DNA from: Endozoicomonas sp. ISHI1
GTDB taxonomy: Bacteria; Pseudomonadota; Gammaproteobacteria; Pseudomonadales; Endozoicomonadaceae
Length of the DNA stretch: 64,000 bases
NCBI RefSeq assembly: GCF_024606225.1
Contig: NZ_JAGRPU010000031.1
Location: 1 to 64,000, forward strand
Reading direction: 5' to 3'
Part shown: positions 28,490 through 38,054 of the stretch, one piece after another
How positions within the stretch are numbered: the stretch's first letter is position 1
Layout of the letters: each line of letters begins with the position of its first letter
The notes under the pieces: generated by a model
Told to the model about the DNA's origin: nothing
The model's database searches: none
What the model saw: only the letters and a program-made list of their open reading frames with translations
Program-made: the position numbers and the translations under genes

Positions 28490-28948
28490 ATGGCCAGTCA
28501 AAAACAGGAAGAACTCATTAAGGCTTTCAGGCAGTTGCTAAAAGAAGAGCGTTGCGGATCCCAAAGCCAAATTGTCGAGCAGCTTCAGAGTCAGGGTTTT
28601 GAAAACATCAGTCAATCAAAAGTTTCCAGGCTACTATGTCGTCACGGTGCTGTTCGTGTTCGCAATGCCCGTAATGAACAAGTGTATTGTCTACCCCCTG
28701 AACTGGGGAGAATGGATTCCAATATCGCGGTCAGGGATCTGGTGGAAGACGTAGCCAACAACGGTATGTTGATTGTGATCAAAACCAGTCCGGGGGCAGC
28801 CCAGATGATTGCACGGCTGTTGGATTCCGTCGGCCGCTCCGATGGTATCCTGGGCTGTGTAGCGGGCGACGACACTATTTTTGTAGCTCCGATTTCCTCC
28901 GCTGAAATTGACAGGCTTCAGGAGAGCATCGTCAAGCTGTTTATGTAG
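28490..28948 (+). CDS. argR: Arginine repressor ArgR
   Basis: 152 residues, the usual ArgR length. The N-terminal winged helix is visible ([20 protein letters not shown], then KVSRLL), and the C-terminal arginine-binding/oligomerisation domain ends with [11 protein letters not shown]. Next to the arginine transporter it would control, with an ARG box between them. Two palindromic elements have inserted in its upstream region, which may have displaced its original promoter. Confidence 0.94.
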   Translation: MASQKQEELIKAFRQLLKEERCGSQSQIVEQLQSQGFENISQSKVSRLLCRHGAVRVRNARNEQVYCLPPELGRMDSNIAVRDLVEDVANNGMLIVIKTSPGAAQMIARLLDSVGRSDGILGCVAGDDTIFVAPISSAEIDRLQESIVKLFM

Positions 28949-29297
28949 CAGCTTGATGGCCTGCTTGACCATCTTCCCGACTTCCCGACGAAGAGAGGGT
29001 GTCGTAAAAGCGGGATTTTATGCAGAACTTGATTTACCAACTTATTATAAACGACAAAGACCTTTCAGTTGCGAGGTGAAAACAACCTTCATTGGGTCAG
29101 TTGCGTGGCAATGGCTTTATGCAACGAATCTGTTGGTTGCTTATGGAATGATCCTGACCACCGCAGACACACCTCCCGGCACAAATCCTTATTCATGGGT
29201 AGCTTTGGAAGCAGAGTAAAGTCTGCCACGGGAACATTTACCCGCTGCATTTTTGTCTATATGCTTGTGGCTTATTTCTTCAGTGCTTTCAGGCTCG
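28949..29297. other. Intergenic region with no recognisable gene
   Basis: About 350 bp between argR and the MlaE-like permease gene. Open frames cross it but none has a ribosome site or familiar sequence. It probably holds the promoter of the transport operon, but no clear -35/-10 pair was identified. Confidence 0.5.
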
Positions 29298-30419
29298 ATG
29301 GCATCACCCAGTTTCAAGATAGCGTATAAAGTTAATCCAGAACACATGAGTGCCAGCCTCTCCGGTAGTTGGGACCGATATCAGGGATTACCTGATGCTG
29401 CGCAGATAATCCCTGAGATGGTTCCGGGCGACCTTAAGACGCTCGATCTACAGACCGACGCTTCCTTTCGGTGGGATTCCGGGTTTTCCGCCTGGTTGCT
29501 CAAGCTTCAACGACACTGTGACAGTAATAATATAAAGCTGTTGCTCTCCGGGTTGCCGGAAGATGCCCTGAACCTACATCAGTTGGCCATCGCAGTTCCT
29601 TTGCAAAACTTTTCGACTAAAAAAGCCTTCTTTTCATTGAAGTCGCTGGAGTCTCTGGCGAAAGGGGTGTTTCAGTGGCTGGAAGATTTTGTGCTTTTTC
29701 TGGGAGATATCTCGCTCGGAATGCTAAGAATGTTCAGGATGCGCAGTGATGTCCGGCGTGGTGACTTTTTTCAGTTTTTGCATCAGGCCGGGCCAGTGGC
29801 ACTTCCCATCGTGACGTTGCTGAGCTTTCTGGTGGGCATGATTCTGGCTTACCTGGGGACAGTTCAGTTACGTCAGTTTGGAGCTGAAGTCTACGTTGCT
29901 GATCTTGTTGGTTTAGGTATGGTTCGTGAAATGGGAGCTTTGATGACGGCTATTATCATGGCGGGGCGGACAGGAGCTGCCTATGCCGCGCAGCTGGGTA
30001 CCATGCAGGTCAATGAAGAAGTCGATGCGCTTACCACGCTGGGCATTAAGACCGTAGAATATCTGGTGCTTCCCAGAATGCTGGCTCTTATTGTGGCCAT
30101 GCCATTGTTGACGCTTTATAGCGATGTATTGGGCATGCTGGGAGGCTCAGTAGTGGCTTTGGGCATGGACATTACCTTCACTCAGTATTTTCACCAGCTT
30201 TCCGGTGCTTTTGTCATGGCCGATGTGATGACCGGCTTATTTAAAAGTCTGGTGTTCGCTATTTTGATCAGTTTTGCCGGGTGTCAGGCCGGGCTGGCCT
30301 GTGGCCGTTCTTCTGCAGCAGTGGGTAAGGCAACCACTACGGCTGTGGTCACTGCCATTGTCTATCTGGTGGTAGCGGATGCAGGTTTGAATATTCTCTA
30401 TTTCCGGCTGGGTATTTGA
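29298..30419 (+). CDS. MlaE-family ABC transporter permease with N-terminal STAS-like domain
   Basis: 373 residues. The first ~110 residues resemble a STAS/MlaB-like domain (LDLQTDASFRWDSG, LLLSGLPEDALNLHQLA). The rest is an MlaE permease (FLVGMILAYLGTVQLRQFGA, VREMGALMTAIIMAGRTGAA). The fusion replaces a separate MlaB. The ATG at 29298 is chosen because it starts the STAS domain; the ribosome site is weak. It is first in an operon with an ATPase, an MCE protein and a lipoprotein, a set that moves phospholipid between the two membranes. Confidence 0.88.
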   Translation: MASPSFKIAYKVNPEHMSASLSGSWDRYQGLPDAAQIIPEMVPGDLKTLDLQTDASFRWDSGFSAWLLKLQRHCDSNNIKLLLSGLPEDALNLHQLAIAVPLQNFSTKKAFFSLKSLESLAKGVFQWLEDFVLFLGDISLGMLRMFRMRSDVRRGDFFQFLHQAGPVALPIVTLLSFLVGMILAYLGTVQLRQFGAEVYVADLVGLGMVREMGALMTAIIMAGRTGAAYAAQLGTMQVNEEVDALTTLGIKTVEYLVLPRMLALIVAMPLLTLYSDVLGMLGGSVVALGMDITFTQYFHQLSGAFVMADVMTGLFKSLVFAILISFAGCQAGLACGRSSAAVGKATTTAVVTAIVYLVVADAGLNILYFRLGI

Positions 30420-30421
30420 TA

Positions 30422-31267
30422 ATGGACACGCCAGATCCCGAAGCAATGGCCAAAACCAGCTCTGAAACAGGAGCTGCGATCGAAGTCTGCCAGCTGACTA
30501 TGAAATACGGCAGCAACCTTATCCAGCAGGACCTGACCTTCAAAGTTCACAAAGGCGATGTATTTGTGATTATGGGTGGCAGCGGTTGTGGTAAAAGCAC
30601 TTTGCTCAAGCATATGATCGGACTGTATCAGCCAGCCGCTGGAACTATTGCCTATGAGGGGCTTGACTACTTTTCTGCTACAGAGCAGCAACAGTTGGAA
30701 ATGCGAAAACGATGGGGAGTCACTTATCAGAGTGGTGCCCTGTTCAGTGCCATGACTCTGGCAGAAAACGTTGGTTTTCCTCTCACACAATATACCCGGA
30801 TGAAACCGGCAGAGATAGTCGATCTGGTGGGTTACAAATTGGCTCTGGTCGGGTTGGCGGGCTACGAAAACTATTTTCCATCGCAAATCAGTGGCGGTAT
30901 GGCCAAGCGTGCCGGTCTGGCCAGGGCTATGGCTCTGGACCCTGATGTGCTGTTTTTTGATGAGCCATCAGCCGGCCTTGATCCATTGAGCGCCAGACGC
31001 CTGGACGATCTGATTCTTCGGCTCAGTCAGTCACTGGGGGTGACGATTGTGATTGTCACCCATGAGCTGGAAAGTATTTTTGCCATAGGCTCCAATGGCG
31101 TATTTCTCGATGCGCAAACTAAAACACAGCTGGATACCGGGGCTCCGTCCCATATGCTGAAACACAGCTCTCAGCCCCTGGTCAGGGAATTTTTGTCCCG
31201 TGGGCGGAGTCTTCAACGGGCTTCCGGAGAGAGTCTTCAACCGACTTACGGGGAAAGAGGACGATGA
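30422..31267 (+). CDS. MlaF-like ABC transporter ATPase
   Basis: 281 residues with Walker A GGSGCGKST, an ISGGMAKRAGLARA signature typical of MlaF, Walker B VLFFDEPSAGLDP and THELES. The GGM-A-K-R signature separates MCE-linked ATPases from other ABC proteins. The ATG at 30422 starts just after the stop of the permease gene, implying coupling; the stop of this gene overlaps the next ATG by 4 bp. Confidence 0.9.
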   Translation: MDTPDPEAMAKTSSETGAAIEVCQLTMKYGSNLIQQDLTFKVHKGDVFVIMGGSGCGKSTLLKHMIGLYQPAAGTIAYEGLDYFSATEQQQLEMRKRWGVTYQSGALFSAMTLAENVGFPLTQYTRMKPAEIVDLVGYKLALVGLAGYENYFPSQISGGMAKRAGLARAMALDPDVLFFDEPSAGLDPLSARRLDDLILRLSQSLGVTIVIVTHELESIFAIGSNGVFLDAQTKTQLDTGAPSHMLKHSSQPLVREFLSRGRSLQRASGESLQPTYGERGR

Positions 31268-32232
31268 ATAAAAAAAGGTACTCCATTTTTGCTGGCCTGT
31301 TCGTGATCGCCATGATCTTAATGGCATTGGGTCTTGCCATGTTTGTTGGTCAAGGCAGTTATTCCAGTCACAGCAAAGAGCGTTATGAGCTGATCTACGA
31401 CAGTAGTGTTATGGGTCTGAATATTGGTGCTCCTGTTACGCTGCGGGGGGTCAAAATTGGAGAAGTCACAGAGATTCGCACCCAGCTGTATGTTGACAAG
31501 GAAGAGTTATTAAACACGGTGTTTATCGATATTTATCCGGACATGGTGATCGGTAAGGGAGGAAAAATTCCTGAAGATATCGTGAAACAGCTGGTGGCCC
31601 GGGGGCTGGCCGCCAAGCTGAAAACCCAGAGTCTTCTGACAGGGTTGTTGTACATTGAAGTGGACTTCTATAAAGCCAGCTCTCGAACGATTCCTGTCTC
31701 TACCCAATATCCACAGCTCCCGACGGTGCCCACAGATTTTGAAACCATTACCCAGGATCTGGACAAAATGAATCTACCTGCGCTGATCACTGATCTGAAA
31801 AGCATTGCTCACAACCTGAATACCATCAGTGGCAGTCAGGCATTTCAGCAGATGCCAGCGAACCTCAATAAGGCTTTTGTTCAGTTTGGGGCCATGTCAG
31901 AGGGTATGGCCAAAAGTATGTCAGACATCAGGGATGAATTTGTCCCTATGGCTGAGAGCATGAACCAGATGTCTCAGGCTATTGAAAAAGAACTGCCAAA
32001 AACGCTTGGCAAGGTGAACGAGGTATTGTCGACAGTAGAAGCTACGCTAAAAACGGTGGAGCAAACGACGGTGGAACTGAGTGATACCATGGCGCCTGAC
32101 TCGCCACTGATGTATCAGCTGGATCGCAGCAGTAAAGACATCAGTCGCTCGGCGGATGCTGTCAGGGAGTTGGCAGAGTTGTTGGAAGAACAGCCGGGTT
32201 CAGTGCTGTTGGGCAGAGATACAGGTGAGTAA
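31264..32232 (+). CDS. MCE-family (MlaD-like) lipid-transport protein
   Basis: 322 residues: one N-terminal membrane helix (residues ~8-30), an MCE domain (VMGLNIGAPVTLRGVKIGEV, LVARGLAAKLKTQSLLTGLL), then a long helical region rich in Met and Thr likely to form a coiled coil or channel in the periplasm. Single MCE domain as in MlaD, but longer. Confidence 0.9.
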   Translation: MNKKRYSIFAGLFVIAMILMALGLAMFVGQGSYSSHSKERYELIYDSSVMGLNIGAPVTLRGVKIGEVTEIRTQLYVDKEELLNTVFIDIYPDMVIGKGGKIPEDIVKQLVARGLAAKLKTQSLLTGLLYIEVDFYKASSRTIPVSTQYPQLPTVPTDFETITQDLDKMNLPALITDLKSIAHNLNTISGSQAFQQMPANLNKAFVQFGAMSEGMAKSMSDIRDEFVPMAESMNQMSQAIEKELPKTLGKVNEVLSTVEATLKTVEQTTVELSDTMAPDSPLMYQLDRSSKDISRSADAVRELAELLEEQPGSVLLGRDTGE

Positions 32233-32236
32233 TGTC

Positions 32237-32818
32237 ATGAAGAATAACGTTAAATGGTTCTTGCCTCTGCTTGCCGTTCTTCTTTTGTCGGCCTGTGCGA
32301 GTCGTGTCACGCCTTTTCAGTACTTCACCCTGAAACCTGCGGTCGAAGATAAACCCGATCACAGTTCAGTGCCATCAATTGGTGTGGCTCCGGTCAGGAT
32401 TCCAGGCTGGATGGATCGATCCAGTCTGATTGTAAACGACGGTGGGTATAAGCTTATCCGCTACGATAATCAACGCTGGGGTGAACCTCTACAGGATGCA
32501 ATAACTCGTACTTTGACTCAGAATCTGAAAGCATTGTTCCCCCGTTCTGATGTTCAATCCGGCCCCTGGTTGAGGAGTCAGGCACCTGAGATCACAGTGG
32601 CTGTCGATATCAGTAATCTGGCCTGGTCTGGCAACAATCTGGAGCTGGATGCCAGTTTTACCTTTCTTAAAAAACAGGCAAGTGTTGAATCTCGCACCGT
32701 CAGGTTAACCAGAAATCTCCCAAAAGGAAGCAGTCCTGAGCAATGGGTTGAAAGCTTCAGCTATTTGCTGGCTGATCTGAGTCAGCGAATAGAAAAGGGC
32801 GTTGTTGCTCAGCAGTGA
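32237..32818 (+). CDS. PqiC-like ABC transport auxiliary lipoprotein
   Basis: 193 residues with a lipobox (LLLSACAS), acylated Cys expected at about residue 18. YFTLKP near the start, followed by IGVAPVRIPGWMDR and WGEPLQDAITRTL, are features of the PqiC/YmbA (DUF330) family. It lies 4 bp after the MCE gene, completing the operon; likely an outer-membrane partner of the transport bridge. Confidence 0.88.
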   Translation: MKNNVKWFLPLLAVLLLSACASRVTPFQYFTLKPAVEDKPDHSSVPSIGVAPVRIPGWMDRSSLIVNDGGYKLIRYDNQRWGEPLQDAITRTLTQNLKALFPRSDVQSGPWLRSQAPEITVAVDISNLAWSGNNLELDASFTFLKKQASVESRTVRLTRNLPKGSSPEQWVESFSYLLADLSQRIEKGVVAQQ

Positions 32819-32837
32819 AGAGTTGTTGGTCGCCTGG

Positions 32838-32866
32838 ACGGGCGCTATTCTCGGTCAGCCTCTTAG
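32838..32866. repeat. End fragment of the diverged palindromic element
   Basis: GGGCGCTATTCTCGGTCAGCC matches the right end of the element at 28266-28431 with few changes and ends TCTTAG in place of TCCTAG. Only this end is present, so it is a remnant. Confidence 0.6.
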
Positions 32867-33000
32867 TGCGGCGGATCCTTTGGAAGAAAGTCATCGTGCA
32901 TGACTTCTTCATACGTCCACGGACGGATCAGACACGTCAACACGGCAGGTCAGCATTCCGGTTTCAATCAGCTTGATAGCACAGAACGACTGTAATGCTT

Positions 33001-33477
33001 TCACAAGTCATCGTCATCGTCATCATCGTCAACAAGATGTAAATTAATGATCTTCAATCTTAAGCGTTCAATTTCTTTTTCCAATCTCATATCAATTTCT
33101 TGTTTTAAGATTACAGATAAAACCTCATCTACTCTCGATCTGACAGAGTAAAGTTCAGAAAAAGAGCAAAGGTGGGGTGTGATTTCAATTTTAATGTAAG
33201 GAACTTTTCCGCATAAGTCATGAGCTTTTAAAATATGCAAATCGTGATGGTAGATTAGTTCCTTTCTGCATATTGGGCATGTGTTTTTTTTTTCTCTTTT
33301 ATTCCAACGTAAAATACAATGCTCATGAAATGCATGCTGACAGCATAAAGAAATACTTTTATCCTCATAGTGCAATATTTCAAGACAAATAGGGCAAACT
33401 GATTGAGCAGATACCTCATTTGAAATAAAAAAAATAATTAGAAGAATTAATAAATGTCTGATTATATTAATTTTCAT
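33001..33477 (-). CDS. Exported RING-H2 finger protein, putative E3 ubiquitin ligase
   Basis: 158 residues: signal peptide (residues 1-24, LLILLIIFFISNEVSAQ), then a RING-H2 finger with zinc ligands C28, C31, C46, H48, H51, C54, C67 and C70 (C-x2-C ... C-x-H-x2-H-x2-C ... C-x2-C), then a helical region and a tail of eight Asp. RING-H2 domains recruit ubiquitin-charged E2 enzymes in eukaryotes; bacteria lack ubiquitin, so a host target is inferred. The gene is much more AT-rich than its neighbours, a sign of transfer. The spacer around it carries no clear ribosome site. Confidence 0.82.
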   Translation of the reverse strand: MKINIIRHLLILLIIFFISNEVSAQSVCPICLEILHYEDKSISLCCQHAFHEHCILRWNKREKKNTCPICRKELIYHHDLHILKAHDLCGKVPYIKIEITPHLCSFSELYSVRSRVDEVLSVILKQEIDMRLEKEIERLRLKIINLHLVDDDDDDDDL

Positions 33478-33647
33478 ATTATTAAGTCCGTAATAGATTT
33501 GCTTTCTGAAGGGTGGCTGATGCTTTAGTTGTTAAGGATACTAAACGATCCGGAAAGGTCCAGGAGGCCGACCAATTCGCTGCGCATGGATGCAGAAGCC
33601 AGAGCAACGCGAGCACAGAGTTAAGATTTGTATTGAATTTTCGACAG

Positions 33648-34703
33648 CTAGGACGACCCTGATTCAGAACGATAACCGATATTCACTTCAAACTCTCTGA
33701 GTCGTTTAATAATGGATAACAACTCAGTGACGGTTGCCCAGTTTTCAGTGAAGTAGGAAAGGCTGTCTGAAACACTGCTGAATGCATGGGACACTCTGTT
33801 TAAAGTCCCCATTAAGATGATGCCGTAAATAACACCCGGACCAATGACCATCAGGTCGGCAATCACTACAAACTGAAAGAAGAAGTTCTGCCAGAGGGCG
33901 AAATAGGAGTGGTTGAGGAACAGTCGAAAGTAGTTAAAACGCAGTCCGGTAAAGAGCTCCAGCAGCGTGGGTGTGTCGGCGTAGGTTTTATCGTCTTCGG
34001 CATAAACCAGCTGTTTTCTGAATCTGGCTTCGACTTTCTGGTTGTTGTATTCAAGTCCAGGCAAGCGGATACCCACATAATAGGAGATGATGATGGCACT
34101 GAAAGACAACAGACAGGAAAACCAGAGCAGGGAGCCCGGCATCTGACTCATGATTTCCATGCCTTTCAGTGATAGCGGAATTTTATCATAGTTCTCCATA
34201 AATGCCGGGCTGCTGAGCCAGTTCGCCAGCTTGTCGCATATCTCTTCACTGAGTGTCCAGAGAATAGGAATAAAAGCGATCAAGGTCAGAATGGAGCGAA
34301 ACAGCCCCAGGGCAAGTAGTTCGGTGACTCTGGCAAAACGCTGAGGGTCTTCCTGTAAGCGTTGGGAGGCACCTTCAATATCACGATCTATTTTCTGCCA
34401 GAAGGGCAGGTAAGTCAGGGTCATGGCTTGCCGCCAGCGAAAGCAAAAGTGCTGTGAAAGGAAGTTGGAGAGGCTTCTCAGTAACACAAAAGGAAAAGCA
34501 ATGGTGCAGAATACCAGTATCAGCTCCCAGAAGCGGTCAATGGATTCCGGTTTGGCCAGCTGCATCATATCCCACATCTCGCCATACCATTCATTCAGCT
34601 TGACCATCATGCTGACTTCAATAAAGATTGAGGTCAGCATCACGGCAAGTCCTCCCCAGGCCCATATAGCCCATTGCCTTGACAAGAAAAAACACTTCAA
34701 CAT
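33648..34703 (-). CDS. sbmA: SbmA/BacA-family peptide transporter
   Basis: 351 residues, multiple membrane helices. Matches SbmA in FLSQHFCFRWRQAMT, IEGASQRLQEDPQRFA, LPGLEYNNQKVEARFRKQLV, YAEDD and the C-terminal ELLSIIKRLREFE. It lacks ~50 residues of the E. coli N-terminus. SbmA/BacA import peptides by proton-driven transport; BacA is needed for chronic infection in rhizobia and Brucella. A role in host peptide tolerance is plausible here. Confidence 0.85.
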   Translation of the reverse strand: MLKCFFLSRQWAIWAWGGLAVMLTSIFIEVSMMVKLNEWYGEMWDMMQLAKPESIDRFWELILVFCTIAFPFVLLRSLSNFLSQHFCFRWRQAMTLTYLPFWQKIDRDIEGASQRLQEDPQRFARVTELLALGLFRSILTLIAFIPILWTLSEEICDKLANWLSSPAFMENYDKIPLSLKGMEIMSQMPGSLLWFSCLLSFSAIIISYYVGIRLPGLEYNNQKVEARFRKQLVYAEDDKTYADTPTLLELFTGLRFNYFRLFLNHSYFALWQNFFFQFVVIADLMVIGPGVIYGIILMGTLNRVSHAFSSVSDSLSYFTENWATVTELLSIIKRLREFEVNIGYRSESGSS

Positions 34704-34817
34704 CCTTGAACTCCTTTAGTGCATTGTATATATAAGTTTTGACAGTTGAGGAGCCGAAGCGTTCATTTTTTAATGCGGCAGCCAGTTCACAATGGCGATA
34801 AATTTTTTATCCTGACT

Positions 34818-36794
34818 TTAAAGCTCGCTGCGAAGACCAGCATCAGGGGATGGTTTTTCGTGGGGTCTAAAACGTTTCACAAAGGTGTTGCTGTCCGCCT
34901 TTTCCATCAGTTCTCTACCCATTTCCTGCTCAAGCAAACTGCCAAGTGCAAGTAAGATATATTCGCTGTCTTTAGCACCCATTACCTGAAGGCCAAAAGG
35001 CAGACCTTCATGATTAAAGCCGCAGGGAATGGTCACTCTGGGGCCTCCTGTCAGGTTAGCCAGGGAAGTATTAAATGCCAGAAGATACGCATTGGATAAA
35101 TTCAACTCGCCAGCAGTATTTTGTAGCCAGTAATTCAACTTGGCTGTTGCTGGTGTCAGCGTCGTTGGCATGACAACAACATCAACCTTTGAGAATATAT
35201 TTTTTTCAAAGTGATCTGCCAACACTTCCTGGTTATGTTTGGCTCGCTGGAGCTGTTCATATGACACAGCCTTGCCCATCAACAAAGCCATTTCGGTTTC
35301 ACTCGGCATGTCAACGATGCCCATAAATTTGAATTTCCCCTCCGCTTCCCGGTGCCCAAACAGGACCATATGGGTTGCCCAGAGCCGTTTTCTGAAGTTT
35401 TCAGGCATAAATTGCATTCTGACGAAGAGGCTGTTTTTGCGAGTTTGGAGTTTTTTAAGTTGGGTACCCAGTCGGTCAAGACACTCAAATGTCTTCTCTG
35501 AAACTTCTTTGTCTGCATGTTCAAGCCACTCGGGATCAAGACCTATTTTGAGCGTCTTCAAAGTTTCAGCCACTTGGATGGTGGGAAGGCGTCCGCTTGA
35601 AACCTGATAACCGAGGGCGATGTCTTTAAAACGACTACCAATGAGTCCAATGGCCGTCAAACCTGGCGCTGCATTTTCATAATTTTTGGTGGAAATCTTG
35701 TCTGTGGTGGGTTTAAGACCGGGCAAGCCATTTAATGAGGCAGGAATGGAGATGGACCCGCCACCATCAGTACCTACCGTTAATGGTGACAGGCCAAGCG
35801 CAACCATAAGGGCACTACCACTTGATGATCCACCCGGGATATGAAAGGGACTGAAACGATTAGCGATCCTGGGAAAGTGAGGATTTTCTCCCGTTGCCCC
35901 AAGCCCGAAAATATGTTGATTGGTTATCCCCAGGATAATAACACCCTCACTCTTTAACAATCGAACCACTTCAGATTCAGTCTCTTTATTCACCGTGTAA
36001 AATGGCGAATGATAGGGCATTTTTTTACGATCAATGCCAGCGGTCGGGTGATAGCTTGCAACGTTGATTTCTGATTTTACGGCAATTGGAATACCTTCCA
36101 GCTGACGGATAATCCGTTGTTTTTTACACGCTTCAATAACACCCCGGTATTCTGAAATACACTTTAGCCATCGCTCATCCGAGGCTTTAGCCATTTGCAT
36201 TGCCAGATCTTTGTTTCGCTCAATCAGTACATCCTTCAAGCTGTCTGGTAGCTTTTTGTCGTACCAGTCATAAATATTTTCAACCAGCCTGGAAGGGGTT
36301 AGTTTTTGTTCTGCAAACAATTGCTGAATGTCATCAATGCCACCGGCTCGATCAAACAGTTCGGATATACTGATAGCTGGGCTGCCACGAGAGTCACTAT
36401 CCAGAGAAGGAGCCTCTTCAGAAGAAGTCTCTTCAAATGGTGGCGGTTCAGGCATGTCCGGAATACCTGCATTGAGTGCTGATAATTCTGCTTCAGAGAA
36501 AAGCACAGGATCTTCAGGGTTCATGCCGCTAGCTGGTAGCTGACTTTTCATGAACTCAATCTGTTGATCCCGACTCCTAAAAAAAATGACACAATTTCGG
36601 GCAAGGGACAGCCATTGTCCGGAAAGGCTTTGTGAAGAACGAAGCCAGTCAGGAGAATATTCTCTGGTGATATAAGGCTTTTGCCCGGTACGGCGGTCAA
36701 TCTCAACAAGAGTGGGGTCGGATAAGTCATAGCCATAACTACCGGTTACCAACAGAAGAAGGGTCAACACAAGAGTCACGTCTGAAAAGCGCAT
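34818..36794 (-). CDS. Exported amidase-signature hydrolase
   Basis: 658 residues: signal peptide (residues 1-21), ~200 residues of unrecognised Glu/Pro-rich sequence, then an amidase-signature domain with the catalytic Lys in AVKSEINV, the GGSSSGSA loop (cis-Ser) and the nucleophile Ser in VGTDGGGSISIPAS. The C-terminal part has NLTGGPRVTIPCGF. Closest by feel to fatty-acid-amide-hydrolase-type enzymes, but the substrate is unknown. Long N-terminal extension and export distinguish it from GatA. Confidence 0.82.
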   Translation of the reverse strand: MRFSDVTLVLTLLLLVTGSYGYDLSDPTLVEIDRRTGQKPYITREYSPDWLRSSQSLSGQWLSLARNCVIFFRSRDQQIEFMKSQLPASGMNPEDPVLFSEAELSALNAGIPDMPEPPPFEETSSEEAPSLDSDSRGSPAISISELFDRAGGIDDIQQLFAEQKLTPSRLVENIYDWYDKKLPDSLKDVLIERNKDLAMQMAKASDERWLKCISEYRGVIEACKKQRIIRQLEGIPIAVKSEINVASYHPTAGIDRKKMPYHSPFYTVNKETESEVVRLLKSEGVIILGITNQHIFGLGATGENPHFPRIANRFSPFHIPGGSSSGSALMVALGLSPLTVGTDGGGSISIPASLNGLPGLKPTTDKISTKNYENAAPGLTAIGLIGSRFKDIALGYQVSSGRLPTIQVAETLKTLKIGLDPEWLEHADKEVSEKTFECLDRLGTQLKKLQTRKNSLFVRMQFMPENFRKRLWATHMVLFGHREAEGKFKFMGIVDMPSETEMALLMGKAVSYEQLQRAKHNQEVLADHFEKNIFSKVDVVVMPTTLTPATAKLNYWLQNTAGELNLSNAYLLAFNTSLANLTGGPRVTIPCGFNHEGLPFGLQVMGAKDSEYILLALGSLLEQEMGRELMEKADSNTFVKRFRPHEKPSPDAGLRSEL

Positions 36795-36948
36795 TCCGGT
36801 TCCTCAACAAAAATGCATTGATAATTTTCTCAGCAGGGGTCCAGTATAGATGATCGGGAGTCTGAGCCATTTGAGTTTCTGGTCTGATATCGACCTGTAC
36901 TCAATCTTTGCATGAACTGAAGATGTCGAAGGGCCGTGGGTCGACCAT

Positions 36949-36979
36949 AAAAAAAGGCCGGAAGATTTCCGGCCTTTTT
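36949..36979 (-). terminator. Rho-independent terminator of fkpA
   Basis: AAAAAGGCCGGAA / TTTCCGGCCTTTTT hairpin with A and T runs on either side, so it can work in both directions. It lies ~25 bp after the fkpA stop. Confidence 0.85.
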
Positions 36980-37005
36980 GACTCACTGAAAACAATAATC
37001 AGAAC

Positions 37006-37800
37006 TTATTTCTTGTCACTGTTGTTTTTATCGCTGCTGTTTTTGCCCTTGCTGTTTTTGTCGTCATCGTCAGCGATATCCAGCAGTTCAACTTCGAAGA
37101 TAAGGGTAGAAGCGGGTGGGATAGACCCGGCAGCCTGATCACCGTAACCCAGTTCAGCAGGGACATACAGTTTGTACTTGGAGCCAACTGGCATCAGTTG
37201 CAGACCTTCCTGCCAGCCTTTGATCACACCGTTCAGAGGGAAGGTGGCTGGCTGCCCGCGCTCAACACTGCTGTCGAAAACGGTGCCATCAATCAGGGTA
37301 CCCGTGTAGTGAACAGTGACCTGGTCTTCAAGGCCCGGTTTTGCAGCGCCTTCTTCACCGGCTTCAATCACCTCGTACTGCAGGCCTGAATCAGTGGTTT
37401 TCACACCTTCTTTTTTAGCGTTTTCTTTCAGGAAGTCTTCACCCTTCTTGCGGTCTTCGTCCAGGCGTTCCTGAACCTTCTTCTCGATGATCGGGCGGAT
37501 ACGCTCTTCGTGACCCTGCAGGGCGGAGCGAATCTCGTCATCGTTCAGCTTGCTCTCGCCATTCAAGGCTTCCATGAATCCTTTTTTGAGCAGATCACGG
37601 TCAATGGTGATACCCATTTCTTCCTGCTGCTTGAGGGTTTGATCAGCGTAATTGCCCAGGGAAGCCCCCATAGCGTAGGCGGCTTTCTGTTCAGGGGATT
37701 CCAGCTTGACTTCTTCGGTAATGGGTTGGGTGTCATCTTTACAACCTGCGGCAAGAGCAACTACAGCGGCCAACGCGGTCACTTTGAGAACTTTTTTCAC
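37006..37800 (-). CDS. fkpA: FKBP-type peptidyl-prolyl isomerase lipoprotein
   Basis: 264 residues. Lipobox LAAGC (Cys20), helical dimerisation domain (AAYAMGASLGNYADQTL), then an FKBP domain (VTVHYTGTLIDGTVFDSS, GVIKGWQEGLQLMPVGSKY, IPPASTLIFEVEL). Similar to FkpA and to Legionella Mip. The tail is Asp, Lys, Asn and Ser-rich low-complexity sequence not found in E. coli FkpA. It assists folding in the envelope. Confidence 0.9.
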   Translation of the reverse strand: MKKVLKVTALAAVVALAAGCKDDTQPITEEVKLESPEQKAAYAMGASLGNYADQTLKQQEEMGITIDRDLLKKGFMEALNGESKLNDDEIRSALQGHEERIRPIIEKKVQERLDEDRKKGEDFLKENAKKEGVKTTDSGLQYEVIEAGEEGAAKPGLEDQVTVHYTGTLIDGTVFDSSVERGQPATFPLNGVIKGWQEGLQLMPVGSKYKLYVPAELGYGDQAAGSIPPASTLIFEVELLDIADDDDKNSKGKNSSDKNNSDKK

Positions 37801-38054
37801 TATTTTTCTCCAATGGGTTGGTCAAAGTCCTGCCAGTAAAGGGCTTAGACCCGGAAAAGACGGGGAGAGTCCCTGTCATGATGATTAAACAATAAATAAT
37901 GGCACAGGGATTGTGGTAATTGAACTTTTAATAGCCTTTTTTATGGGTTCTGACACTTTCTTGACCTTTTCAAACTGGATGCTGACGAAAACAGCGGTTT
38001 TTATTGGTACATTTGTACCTTTTTTTATGGATTAAGTCTGTGTCTTAATGATTG

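Noticed and set aside
28908-29219. 103-codon ORF after argR
   Set aside because: It overlaps argR in another frame, has no ribosome site, and resembles nothing known.
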